14,491 nucleotides of DNA from Deltaproteobacteria bacterium (GTDB lineage Bacteria; Desulfobacterota; Desulfobacteria; C00003060; C00003106): positions 1-14,491 of the forward strand of contig JAFDAE010000157.1 of assembly GCA_019314005.1 (NCBI GenBank), in the 5' to 3' direction. Shown piece by piece: positions 1 to 7,047 of this stretch; the stretch's first letter is position 1; the number at the start of each line of letters is the position of its first letter. Under the pieces are notes generated by a model that saw nothing but the letters and a program-made list of their open reading frames with translations, did no database searches and had not been told where the DNA came from. The translations under genes and the position numbers were made by a program.

Positions 1-945
1 GAGGAGACAGAGGAGCTAATAGGCATCGATGTGAAAGGGGACTTTAACAGGAAGGGGGCTGAGATACTATTTATTACTCCTTCCGGTGACATTTTCGGCG
101 ACCCCGGTATCTTCACGTTTATGGGGTATCTCACGCTATTTAAGTACCTAAAGGAGCAAGGACTTGACATAACCTGGAGTACCTATGCCTCTGAGGGTGG
201 AAACTTCGGTCTCTTTACCTCGCATGAGATGATAAAGAGGCTCAATGCCAAGATGTACGCTGAAGCAAAGAGGTTGAAGGTGAAATGGATCCTTGGAGGT
301 GAGTGCGGCCATATGTGGAGGGTCATCAATCAGTACATGGATACCATGAACGGCCCGGCTGATTTTCTTGAGGCGCCGGTTTCTCCTATAACGGGCACCA
401 AGTTCGAGAACGCCAAGTCCACCAAGATGGTCCACATCACCGAATTTACGGCTGACCTTATCAAAAATAATAAATTGAAACTCGATCCGAGCAGGAACGA
501 TCACGTGAAAGTAACGTTCCATGATTCGTGCAACCCCGCCAGAGCCATGGGGCTCCTGGAAGAGCCACGGTATGTCATCAAGAGCGTGTGTAATAATTTT
601 TATGAGATGCCGGACAATACCATTAGGGAGCAGACCTTCTGCTGCGGAGGCGGGGCTGGCCTCGGCACGGAAGAAATGATGGAAATGAGGCTGCGAGGAG
701 GATTGCCCAGGGGTAACGCTGTAAAATATGTGCAAGAGAAACATGGTGTGAACCGCCTTGCCTGTGTTTGTGCTATTGATAGGGCAACCCTTGTAACCTT
801 ATGCGACTACTGGGCTCCAGGGGTGCAGGTTACGGGCGTTCATGAGCTGGTGGCCAATGCTTTGGTATTTGATGGAGAGAATGAGGACCGGACAACAGAT
901 TTTCGTGGAGAACCCCTAAAAGGAATGGAGGGTGAGGAGGAATAA
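1..945 (+). CDS. dsrK: DsrK, HdrD-like catalytic subunit of the DsrMKJOP complex (5' end outside window)
   Basis: Cytoplasmic iron-sulfur subunit thought to exchange electrons between the membrane complex and the DsrC trisulfide/thiol cycle in sulfite reduction. The frame is open from base 1, and the first residues (EETEELIGID...) read as mid-protein, so the GTG at 31 is not taken as the start. The visible part is the C-terminal HdrD-like region with two CCG-type domains: GGECGH near 301-310, then a Cys in HDSC, a CCGGG motif 36 residues later and a final CVCAID. This resembles the non-cubane [4Fe-4S] signature of heterodisulfide reductase, but the last pair is C-x-C followed by AID rather than C-x-x-C. 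The N-terminal ferredoxin-like domain lies upstream. The stop overlaps the dsrJ start (TAATG), which suggests translational coupling. The dsrJ-O-P order downstream makes the assignment secure. Confidence 0.95.
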   Translation, partial: EETEELIGIDVKGDFNRKGAEILFITPSGDIFGDPGIFTFMGYLTLFKYLKEQGLDITWSTYASEGGNFGLFTSHEMIKRLNAKMYAEAKRLKVKWILGGECGHMWRVINQYMDTMNGPADFLEAPVSPITGTKFENAKSTKMVHITEFTADLIKNNKLKLDPSRNDHVKVTFHDSCNPARAMGLLEEPRYVIKSVCNNFYEMPDNTIREQTFCCGGGAGLGTEEMMEMRLRGGLPRGNAVKYVQEKHGVNRLACVCAIDRATLVTLCDYWAPGVQVTGVHELVANALVFDGENEDRTTDFRGEPLKGMEGEEE

Positions 946-1340
946 TGTATGACAAAAAAGTAATCATCCCCGGGATTGTTATCTTTCTCTGGCTGTTCTT
1001 GTTGCCATTCTGGTATAATATGGGGAAGGCAACCCCTCCACCGGAACCAAAAACCGATACGCCCGTCATCAAACAACTGACAGAGAAGAAATGCATAGAA
1101 GATACCTTATTCATGAAGACTTCTCACATGCAACTGCTCAACGACTGGAGAGATTCGGTTGTGCGTGAGCGCAATAGAATGCACACATCGAGCAATGGGA
1201 CGCAGTATGAAATGAGTCTTCAAAAAGAGTGTATGAATTGCCATTCAAATAAGAGCGAGTTTTGCGATAAGTGTCACGATTACGTGGCGGTAAAACCGTA
1301 CTGCTGGGACTGCCATCTCGAACCGAAGGAGAAGAAGTGA
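945..1340 (+). CDS. dsrJ: DsrJ, membrane-anchored triheme cytochrome c
   Basis: Periplasmic triheme cytochrome of the DsrMKJOP complex, 131 residues. One hydrophobic segment (about residues 6-25) serves as an uncleaved signal anchor. A Pro-rich linker follows (PPPEPK), then a haem domain with exactly three CxxCH motifs: C96-H100, C107-H111 and C120-H124, packed into the last 36 residues. Cys50 lies before the haem motifs, at about the place of the Cys46 reported as a haem distal ligand in Allochromatium vinosum DsrJ; that equivalence is inferred from position only. The ATG overlaps the dsrK stop in TAATG and the gene ends in TGATG with dsrO, so the three genes are tightly coupled. A GGTGAGGAGG stretch just before the start (930-940) supplies the ribosome binding site. 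Confidence 0.95.
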   Translation: MYDKKVIIPGIVIFLWLFLLPFWYNMGKATPPPEPKTDTPVIKQLTEKKCIEDTLFMKTSHMQLLNDWRDSVVRERNRMHTSSNGTQYEMSLQKECMNCHSNKSEFCDKCHDYVAVKPYCWDCHLEPKEKK

Positions 1341-2107
1341 TGGAAAACAGCCGAAGAAAATTTTTGAAAGTAGCCGGGATCTCCGTCTTGGGCCTTGGTG
1401 TGAAGCCGGTTATCGATGCGGTTGCGAGCGATGGGACGACAACGTACGCGCCGAAATCTGAGGCGTTGAGGGGTGAAAGGTGGGCCATGGTCGTTGACAC
1501 GAGAAAGTGTAAGAACGACTGCACCGACTGCATAACAGCCTGCCATACTATTCACAATGTTCCTGATATCAAGAATCCAAAGCATGAGGTCAAATGGCTC
1601 TGGACTGAGAAATACGAGCACGCCTTCCCGGGTATGGAACACGAATACCTTAGCCACGATGTGGAGAACCGGCCTTTTATGATTCTTTGTAATCATTGTG
1701 AGGATCCTGCCTGCGTAAGGGTATGTCCTACAAAAGCTACCTTTAAGCGAGAAGACGGTATCGTTTTAATGGACATGCATCGTTGCATAGGGTGTAGATT
1801 CTGTATGGCCGCATGTCCGTTTGGAGCACGGAGTTTCAATTGGATGGATCCCCGGCCTTTTGTGAAAGACGAAAACGAGAAGTTCCCCACAAGGATGAAA
1901 GGGGTCGTGGAAAAGTGTAATTTCTGTGCGGAGAGGCTCGCCGAAGGACTTATGCCCGCGTGCGTGGAAGCGTGCAAAGAAAAGGCGTTGATTTTTGGCG
2001 ACCTTGAAGACCCCAACTCTGAGGTAAGGAAGGTACTGAGTTCGAATTACACAATTCGACGGAAGCCGGAACTTGGCACAAAACCAATGGTTTATTACAT
2101 AGTGTGA
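1340..2107 (+). CDS. dsrO: DsrO, periplasmic Tat-exported ferredoxin-like iron-sulfur protein
   Basis: Electron-transfer subunit of the DsrMKJOP complex on the outer face of the membrane, 255 residues. The N-terminus carries a twin-arginine signal (SRRKFLKVAG, residues 4-13) followed by a short hydrophobic stretch. Sixteen cysteines fall in four groups: 57/61/64/68, 117/120/125/129, 149/152/155/159 and 193/196/208/212, the pattern of DMSO-reductase-type iron-sulfur subunits (HybA/PsrB/DsrO). The start is placed at the ATG at 1340, because it overlaps the dsrJ stop (TGATG) and puts the Tat motif at the N-terminus; a longer in-frame reading from 1271 would run inside dsrJ. It ends just before dsrP, its expected membrane partner. 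Confidence 0.95.
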   Translation: MENSRRKFLKVAGISVLGLGVKPVIDAVASDGTTTYAPKSEALRGERWAMVVDTRKCKNDCTDCITACHTIHNVPDIKNPKHEVKWLWTEKYEHAFPGMEHEYLSHDVENRPFMILCNHCEDPACVRVCPTKATFKREDGIVLMDMHRCIGCRFCMAACPFGARSFNWMDPRPFVKDENEKFPTRMKGVVEKCNFCAERLAEGLMPACVEACKEKALIFGDLEDPNSEVRKVLSSNYTIRRKPELGTKPMVYYIV

Positions 2108-2114
2108 GGTGACT

Positions 2115-3260
2115 ATGCTTGAAAAGGCGCTAACTGGAAAAAGAAGATATTGGGCATGGGTACTCTTTCTGCTCGGCATTATGGGGGCAGGCTTTGTTAC
2201 GTATCTGTGGCAGTTAAAACAGGGATTGAGTATAACCGGCATGAGCAGGGACGTTTCATGGGGCTTTTATATATCTCAATTCACGTACCTTGTTGGAGTT
2301 GCGGCCTCGGCCGTTATGCTGGTCATACCGTATTACCTCCATCACTATAAAAAATTCGGCAAGATAACCATCTTGGGAGAGTTTGTGGCTGTCTCTGCCG
2401 TGACAATGTGTTTGCTGTTCATTATTGTCGATCTCGGCCAGCCGCAGCGTGCCATGAACGTAATCTTGTACCCGACACCCGGATCGATCCTGTTCTGGGA
2501 TATGCTTGTTTTGAACGGGTACCTCTTTATTAATATCCTTGTCGGCTGGACCGCGCTTGGAGCAGAGCGGAAAGGTATTGCTCCACCTCTGTGGATAAAG
2601 CCTTTTATATATCTGTCCATCCCTTGGGCTATCAGTATTCATACGGTTACGGCATTTTTGTACGCAGGTCTTCCCGGCAGGCATTACTGGTTGACAGCGA
2701 TTCTGGCTGCCCGCTTCCTCGCCTCGGCGTTTTGTTCCGGCCCGGCCATACTTGTCTTGCTGATGCTTCTTGTAAGAAAGCTGACTAAATTTGACGCCGG
2801 CAAGGAGGCTCTTCAATCGCTAACAAAGATTATTGCGTATGCAATGTTCTTAAATGTATTTTTTGTAGGCCTTGAAGTCTTTACCGCCTTTTACAGCAAT
2901 ATCCCTGGGCACATGCACAGCTTCGAGTATCTTTTCCACGGCGATGGGGTACTGGTCCCATTTATGTGGACCTCTGCCGTGCTCGGAATAACCTCCCTTG
3001 CCTTACTGATTCCTTCCAGTACGCGTAACAATGTGAAAATCCTGGTGCCGACACTTGTGATGCTTATCATTGCTACCTGGATAGACAAGGGGCTTGGCCT
3101 TGTTGCAGGCGGTTTTATACCGAATCCACTGGAACATGTAACCGAGTATTTCCCGACAGGGTTTGAGGTGATGATTACGCTTGGGATATATGCAACAGGA
3201 GCCCTGATATTGACGGTGCTTTACAAGGTGGCTACTACAGTTAAGGAAGAAGCAGCATAA
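2115..3260 (+). CDS. dsrP: DsrP, NrfD/PsrC-type integral membrane quinone-interacting subunit
   Basis: Last subunit of the DsrMKJOP complex, 381 residues and almost wholly hydrophobic, with about ten transmembrane helices. It belongs to the NrfD/PsrC family, which exchanges electrons with (mena)quinol and partners an iron-sulfur protein such as DsrO. Family-like features are the early RDVSWGFYISQFTYLVG segment and a C-terminal helix set ending in a polar TTVKEEAA tail. The ATG at 2115 is preferred over a GTG at 2109: the GAGGTG at 2106-2111 serves as its ribosome binding site, while nothing comparable precedes the GTG. Only 7 bases separate it from dsrO. A hairpin terminator follows, so this is the end of the dsr operon. 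Confidence 0.93.
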   Translation: MLEKALTGKRRYWAWVLFLLGIMGAGFVTYLWQLKQGLSITGMSRDVSWGFYISQFTYLVGVAASAVMLVIPYYLHHYKKFGKITILGEFVAVSAVTMCLLFIIVDLGQPQRAMNVILYPTPGSILFWDMLVLNGYLFINILVGWTALGAERKGIAPPLWIKPFIYLSIPWAISIHTVTAFLYAGLPGRHYWLTAILAARFLASAFCSGPAILVLLMLLVRKLTKFDAGKEALQSLTKIIAYAMFLNVFFVGLEVFTAFYSNIPGHMHSFEYLFHGDGVLVPFMWTSAVLGITSLALLIPSSTRNNVKILVPTLVMLIIATWIDKGLGLVAGGFIPNPLEHVTEYFPTGFEVMITLGIYATGALILTVLYKVATTVKEEAA

Positions 3261-3281
3261 TCGATTAATCTTCAAAACTAT

Positions 3282-3327
3282 AAAGCCGTGTTTATTTCTG
3301 CGCAGCAGGATGACACGGCTTTTTTAT
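3282..3327 (+). terminator. Rho-independent terminator of the dsr operon
   Basis: A perfect 10-bp stem, AAAGCCGTGT (3282-3291) with ACACGGCTTT (3313-3322), is followed by more T residues (TTTATT). The loop is long (21 nt) and contains the small palindrome CTGCGCAG. It starts 22 bases after the dsrP stop. The T tract favours + strand termination; on the - strand the run after the stem is weaker. Confidence 0.85.
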
Positions 3328-3399
3328 TGAACATTTTGAAACTGGCTCGGAAGTGTATCTATATTGGGAATGGCGGGCTACAGAGAAAACATATATTCA

Positions 3400-3621
3400 T
3401 CAGGATTTATCTACACATACTAACCTATACTTACACGCGAGTTGGTCGCAATAAGATCTTGCTTTTCCAAAACAATCAAAGTGGCCCTCCTTTATTTGTT
3501 TTCTTCGTACTGTAGGGATAAGCAACTCCCGTGCGCAATCCTTGCATAATCCGTGGCTGTAAAGTTCCGACTCTTTTCCTTTATCCCACGTCGTTTTACA
3601 TTTTATACATTGATATGTCAT
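3400..3621 (-). CDS. Small Cys-rich, probably zinc-binding protein of unknown function
   Basis: A 73-residue protein beginning MTYQCIKCKTTW. The ATG at 3621 is chosen because an AGGAGG lies 12 bases upstream; the frame also extends further upstream, but that part is hydrophobic low-quality sequence with no start signal. Two CxxC knuckles (C5/C8 and C26/C29) look like a zinc ribbon. The C-terminal half has a second Cys cluster in the pattern DCFGKA..YCDQ..CKYR..C. I recall similar short proteins with a DCFGKA/CKYR signature in Desulfobacterota genomes, but I know of no proven role. It could bind nucleic acid or act as a regulatory adaptor; this is inference. It stands alone, convergent with dsrP and divergent from the gene at 3816. 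Confidence 0.75.
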   Translation of the reverse strand: MTYQCIKCKTTWDKGKESELYSHGLCKDCARELLIPTVRRKQIKEGHFDCFGKARSYCDQLACKYRLVCVDKS

Positions 3622-3694
3622 TAAATACAACAACCTCCTACCGTATATGCTCAAAAGTATATATAACAGCTTTTCTAATTTTAGCAACAAAAAC

Positions 3695-3714
3695 CAACAC
3701 AATATATTGTGTTG
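3695..3714. promoter_or_regulatory. Perfect 20-bp palindrome, candidate operator
   Basis: CAACACAATATATTGTGTTG reads the same on both strands. It lies in the spacer between two divergent genes, about 74 bases before the start of the small Cys-rich gene and about 100 bases before the gene at 3816. The local sequence is A+T-rich, with a TAAAAT (- strand) just downstream that could be a -10 box. A dimeric repressor site is the simplest reading. The regulator is not identifiable here. Confidence 0.6.
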
Positions 3715-3815
3715 TTAGTGCTGTAAATGCCAACAGGTAGTATTCCAGGAACTTAAAAGATAAAAGGATCTTAGATTTCAGGAAGTCTTTAAAAACTAAG
3801 ATTCTTCTGGATCGC

Positions 3816-4568
3816 TTGGGTAAAGAGCTTAGAGTCGAATTGAGCTCACATGCTGATGGATTTGATAGGGAAAGGACCCGAAAATTAAAGGAATGGCTCC
3901 GTGAATTGCTTGCTCACACCGATTTTGAAATGAGAAAGGAGCGTACCCTGGAATTGTATGTCGCAACAGGACCTGACGGGTCGCAGGAGATCCTTGTGTT
4001 GGGCAGAGAACTCCCACTGTATCATGGAACCACCATAGAAGATGTCGCCATGCGCAAAGATCCGTTAATCGAAGAAATGGTCAGGCTGCGGAACATAAAG
4101 AAGATTCTGGTTGACAAGGATATATTGTTTACTCGCGGCGCCGAGACGGTTGATGTACTCTATCAGCGAGGAATCTCGCTGTTGAATTTAGAATTTACGC
4201 CAGAGGACATTTTTGGGATTCGTGACGAAGGATTAGCTGCCTTGCATCGCGGGGACGCCGATGGCGTGTTGGAGATGTTGGAACTGCTGTTTGAGCTGAC
4301 GGGATATACGAAGGTTGCATCAGGGTTTGTCAAAAAGGGGTATAAGATATACGGAAAACCCAAGGGTGAGACAGAGAGTGCGGGGTTTTCCAACCTTATC
4401 ATGGTTGATGAGATGGATGGTCAGCTCAAGGCGATTATGGGTGATTTTATTCGGACAAGCATTGCAGCGTCGGAATTGTTCGGGCAGGTTGCAAAGGGGG
4501 CGCAAGAGCCTGATATGGCCGATGCTGATGTGTTTGAGTTTTTGGTTAAAGAGGTGTTAAGGGATTGA
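3816..4568 (+). CDS. Conserved-looking protein of unknown function, about 250 residues
   Basis: I do not recognise this protein. It is soluble, with no signal peptide or membrane segment, mostly charged and probably alpha/beta. An N-terminal region rich in Arg/Glu (DRERTRKLKEWLRELL) is followed by a strand-rich part (TLELYVATGPDG, EILVLGRELPLYHGT) and a helical C-terminal half ending in VFEFLVKEVLRD. The first usable start is TTG at 3816, but the frame stays open upstream to 3741 and reads like coding sequence (LDFRKSLKTKILLDRLGKEL), with no ATG, GTG or TTG before 3816. The true start may therefore be non-standard, or the original start codon may be lost. No clear ribosome binding site precedes the TTG. 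The stop codon is embedded in the 8-bp repeat array that begins at 4562. It is not obviously in an operon with yraN. Confidence 0.7.
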   Translation: MGKELRVELSSHADGFDRERTRKLKEWLRELLAHTDFEMRKERTLELYVATGPDGSQEILVLGRELPLYHGTTIEDVAMRKDPLIEEMVRLRNIKKILVDKDILFTRGAETVDVLYQRGISLLNLEFTPEDIFGIRDEGLAALHRGDADGVLEMLELLFELTGYTKVASGFVKKGYKIYGKPKGETESAGFSNLIMVDEMDGQLKAIMGDFIRTSIAASELFGQVAKGAQEPDMADADVFEFLVKEVLRD

Positions 4569-4601
4569 GGGATTTAGGAATTGAGGGATTCAGGAATTGA
4601 G
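4562..4601. repeat. Five tandem 8-bp units overlapping a stop codon
   Basis: Units GGATTGAG, GGATTTAG, GAATTGAG, GGATTCAG and GAATTGAG run without gaps; they can also be read as a 16-bp period. The first unit contains the TGA stop of the preceding gene, so the array reaches into its last codons. Confidence 0.85.
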
Positions 4602-4630
4602 ACATCATCAACATAGGCAAAAAGCAAATT

Positions 4631-4660
4631 AACCGCAGACCCACGCAGACTGACACAGAC
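4631..4660. repeat. Three tandem 10-bp CGCAGAC-type units
   Basis: AACCGCAGAC, CCACGCAGAC and TGACACAGAC follow one another exactly. The core CGCAGAC resembles the GATGAACGCAG motif at the left end of the repeat before thiC (12389-12399). No gene is seen here; function unknown. Confidence 0.7.
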
Positions 4661-4661
4661 A

Positions 4662-4690
4662 TTTTGTTCGGCCGACTTGGCCGAACAAAA
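4662..4690. repeat. Perfect 12-bp inverted repeat hairpin
   Basis: TTTTGTTCGGCC (4662-4673) and GGCCGAACAAAA (4679-4690) are separated by the loop GACTT. No T tract follows on the + strand, so it is not a classical terminator for the upstream gene. It may be a REP-like element or a weak bidirectional terminator. Confidence 0.8.
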
Positions 4691-4696
4691 GATGCA

Positions 4697-4713
4697 TTCG
4701 CTTCGCGAAAGGA
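4697..4713 (+). promoter_or_regulatory. Small hairpin against the yraN ribosome binding site
   Basis: TTCGC-TTC-GCGAA (4697-4709) can pair, and its 3' arm runs into AAAGGA (4708-4713), the probable ribosome binding site 12 bases before the yraN ATG. The hairpin could partly mask the site; that effect is inferred. Confidence 0.4.
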
Positions 4714-4725
4714 ACTCATTGTTCT

Positions 4726-5091
4726 ATGACGGATCAACGGCGTTCCCTTGGGAAACGTGGGGAGGATTTGGCTGTTTCCTATTTGAAGAAAAACGGCTAT
4801 AAAATTATAGAGCAAAATTATAGATCAAAACTCGGAGAGATAGATATCATTGCCCGAGAGGATGGCACACTTGCGTTTATTGAGGTAAAGACGCGATATA
4901 CTAATCGGTTTGGAGGTCCCAAGGGCGCTATAACTCAAAAAAAGAAGAGAAAGGTATCTATGGTTGCGCTGGAATATCTTAAAAAAACAAAACAGATGGG
5001 GCATAAGGCACGCTTTGACGTAGTTGCTATTCATATCGGCCCGGATCCTATAATCGAACTTATAAAAAATGCCTTCAGCCTTGCCTACTAA
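4726..5091 (+). CDS. yraN: YraN/UPF0102 family, predicted endonuclease-like protein
   Basis: A 121-residue protein of the widespread UPF0102 family, which has a restriction-endonuclease-like fold; its cellular role is not settled. The family signatures are clear: GKRGEDLAVSYL near residues 9-20, GEIDIIAR at 37-44 and FIEVKTR at 51-57, giving the D-(E)-x-K arrangement D40, E53 and K55 expected for a PD-(D/E)xK nuclease. Length is typical. The ATG at 4726 has AAAGGA upstream at slightly long spacing. The 3' end overlaps the rsmI start by 23 bases, so the two are likely co-translated. Confidence 0.93.
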   Translation: MTDQRRSLGKRGEDLAVSYLKKNGYKIIEQNYRSKLGEIDIIAREDGTLAFIEVKTRYTNRFGGPKGAITQKKKRKVSMVALEYLKKTKQMGHKARFDVVAIHIGPDPIIELIKNAFSLAY

Positions 5092-5944
5092 TCATAGCCC
5101 AATAAATATTTCAGGTACCCTTTTTGTCGTTGCCACTCCTATCGGCAATTTAGAGGATATTACCCTGAGAGCGCTTCGCATTCTTAAAGAAGTCGATCTG
5201 ATTGCAGCAGAAGATACCCGGCACACTCGGAAACTTTTGAGCCGTTATAATATTTCCACTCCGCTGATTTCTTATCACAATCACAACGAGGCAACCCGGA
5301 CCCCGGAATTGCTTTCCAAGCTCCAAAAAAAGGTGAATATTGCCTTGGTGACTGATGCGGGCACACCATCGGTATCAGACCCAGGTTTTCTTTTAGTATG
5401 CAGGGCGATCGAGGCCGATATCCCTATAGTGCCTATACCGGGAGTGTGTGCTGCCATTACAGCGCTCAGCGTAGCAGGGCTTCCTTCGGATAAATTCTTA
5501 TTTGTGGGCTTCCTCCCGAGGAAAAAAAATAAGAGGATAGAAGTCTTACAGAGATTGAAAGGAGAGACTAAGACGATAATCTTTTACGAATCGCCGCGTC
5601 GACTCTTAGCAACGCTTTCAGAGTTAATCGATGTTGTGGGAGATAGAAAAGGGGTTTTGGCACGAGAGCTCACCAAGCACTACGAGGAGATCATTCGTGG
5701 CAGACTTTCACAAGTCGTTGAGACTGTATCAAACCGGGAGTCGATCAAGGGAGAATGTACCCTCCTGATCGAAGGAAAAAAAGAGGAACAAGACACATCG
5801 GATTCCTCGTTTATCGTACAACTACGAAGGCTTAGGAACGATCCCGATATTTCACTCAAGGATGCGGTAAAGATCGTTGTAGAAGAACATGGACTCCCTC
5901 GGAGCAGAGTGTATCGCGAGGCCCTTAAGGTATGGAAGGGATGA
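5069..5944 (+). CDS. rsmI: RsmI, 16S rRNA (cytidine-2'-O)-methyltransferase
   Basis: S-adenosylmethionine-dependent enzyme that 2'-O-methylates C1402 of 16S rRNA in the decoding centre. The 291-residue length is typical. Tetrapyrrole-methylase-fold motifs occur in order: ATPIGNLEDIT (22-32), AAEDTRHT (46-53), VTDAGTPSVSDPG (94-106), IPGVCAAITAL (123-133) and FVGFLPRKK (145-153), followed by the FYESPRR and ARELTK motifs of the C-terminal half. The ATG at 5069 lies inside yraN (23-base overlap) without a strong ribosome binding site, consistent with coupling. The gene ends 7 bases from the convergent ttcA stop, with no room for a terminator hairpin between them. Confidence 0.95.
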   Translation: MPSALPTNHSPINISGTLFVVATPIGNLEDITLRALRILKEVDLIAAEDTRHTRKLLSRYNISTPLISYHNHNEATRTPELLSKLQKKVNIALVTDAGTPSVSDPGFLLVCRAIEADIPIVPIPGVCAAITALSVAGLPSDKFLFVGFLPRKKNKRIEVLQRLKGETKTIIFYESPRRLLATLSELIDVVGDRKGVLARELTKHYEEIIRGRLSQVVETVSNRESIKGECTLLIEGKKEEQDTSDSSFIVQLRRLRNDPDISLKDAVKIVVEEHGLPRSRVYREALKVWKG

Positions 5945-5951
5945 GACACTT

Positions 5952-6677
5952 TTATAGCAAATATTCAGTCTTGACCCGCTGCATTGCGCGAAAGATATTC
6001 CCTTTAATTTTATTGTTGCTCCGGTACAACCTATCAAGCATATCCCTAATCTCCGTTCGTTTAGAATTTTGTGCGGAAGGACACGGATTGGCCAGATCCG
6101 GGAAATTTTTTTCCTGTGCAAACCGGGCTATGAGTTTCTTATCCATAAAGGCAAGAGGACGGATTACCGTAAGCGCTCCCTTGAAAAAGATTTGTGAAGG
6201 GACCATCGTGCTTATTTCACCACTATAACACATATTAAGAAACAGGGTTTCAATAATGTCGTCCTTATTGTGGCCCAGAGCCAACTTGTTACACTTCCAC
6301 TCATGGGCAAGTTCGAACAACCGTTTTCTTCTCAGATGTGCGCAGAGAAAACAGGGATTTTCGCGATTCTCCTGGCTATGTCCACGCAGACCGTAGTCGG
6401 TATGAACTACATGAAAGTCATACCCCTTTTCACGGCAGTAGGCCGATATGATATCACTGTTTTTTCCGGGAAATCCGAGGTCAATGTAAAAGGCCACCAA
6501 TGTGTAATCGATGGGAACCCATCGTCGCCGTTCTTCCAGTACCGTAAGGAGGGTAAGGCTGTCCTTTCCTCCTGACAGACCAACGGCAATACGATCCCCA
6601 TCAGAAATCATGCTATATCGGCGTATGGCTTTGCCTACAGCATGATACACGGGTTTGTTGTTATGACTGCCGGTCAT
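5952..6677 (-). CDS. ttcA: TtcA-type tRNA 2-thiocytidine synthetase
   Basis: ATP- and [4Fe-4S]-dependent enzyme that thiolates cytidine 32 of some tRNAs. The 241-residue protein has the PP-loop SGGKDS (35-40). A CFLC pair (C109/C112) and a third Cys in NPCPS (C199) match the three cluster ligands of TtcA. LGHNKDDIIETLFLNM (134-149) and the basic QNSKRTEIRDML segment are further family hallmarks. Length is a little shorter than the E. coli protein. The start is the ATG at 6677; there is no clear ribosome binding site, and a GTG at codon 10 is an alternative. It lies 55 bases downstream of rpoZ and is probably the last gene of the - strand cluster. Confidence 0.9.
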   Translation of the reverse strand: MTGSHNNKPVYHAVGKAIRRYSMISDGDRIAVGLSGGKDSLTLLTVLEERRRWVPIDYTLVAFYIDLGFPGKNSDIISAYCREKGYDFHVVHTDYGLRGHSQENRENPCFLCAHLRRKRLFELAHEWKCNKLALGHNKDDIIETLFLNMCYSGEISTMVPSQIFFKGALTVIRPLAFMDKKLIARFAQEKNFPDLANPCPSAQNSKRTEIRDMLDRLYRSNNKIKGNIFRAMQRVKTEYLL

Positions 6678-6732
6678 GAATAGAAGCTGGGGGAATTTTC
6701 AGTTCGACGGCTTGCTCGTATATATCAAGACA

Positions 6733-6960
6733 TTAGGAGGAGGGATTTTCCTCCACATCCTCAGACGGCTCTTGGTTTTTGATAACGACTTTTTGCGCTG
6801 CAATTTCTCTCAGTGCTACTACAACGACTTCATTTTTTGGTGCATTAACCAATGGTTGTGCCCCATCTCTTAGCTGACGAACCCTTTTGGCCGCCATATG
6901 GACCAATAAGAATCTATTGTGAGTCTGATCCAAGCAATCTTCTATGGTAATACGCGCCAC
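6733..6960 (-). CDS. rpoZ: RNA polymerase omega subunit
   Basis: Small subunit that stabilises the RNA polymerase beta' subunit, 75 residues. The N-terminus [10 protein letters not shown], followed by [16 protein letters not shown] and the downstream [13 protein letters not shown], is the standard omega pattern. The start is GTG at 6960, with an AAGGAG ribosome binding site 6 bases upstream on the - strand. The C-terminal tail is acidic and Ser/Pro-rich ([12 protein letters not shown]). It sits between greA and ttcA; the spacer of about 87 bases from greA carries its own candidate promoter. Confidence 0.93.
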   Translation of the reverse strand: MARITIEDCLDQTHNRFLLVHMAAKRVRQLRDGAQPLVNAPKNEVVVVALREIAAQKVVIKNQEPSEDVEENPSS

Positions 6961-6999
6961 AATCTTCTCCTTCTTACGAAGTAGTATTTAAAACTTTTA

Positions 7000-7028
7000 T
7001 ATATGACACACTAGTTTTAATTTGTCAA
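7000..7028 (-). promoter_or_regulatory. Candidate sigma-70 promoter for rpoZ
   Basis: Read on the - strand, a perfect -35 box TTGACA (7028-7023) is followed 17 bases later by CATATA (7005-7000) in an A+T-rich run. It lies about 40 bases upstream of the rpoZ GTG and downstream of greA, so rpoZ-ttcA may be transcribed separately from greA. Confidence 0.5.
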
Positions 7029-7047
7029 TTCTCCTACCTTTAAACTC

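Noticed and set aside
1271..1339. Longer N-terminus for DsrO starting inside dsrJ
   Set aside because: It would bury the twin-arginine signal 23 residues into the protein; the ATG at 1340 overlapping the dsrJ stop fits better.
3288..3515. 75-codon open frame on the + strand after dsrP
   Set aside because: It starts inside the terminator hairpin and opposes the better-supported Cys-rich gene on the - strand.
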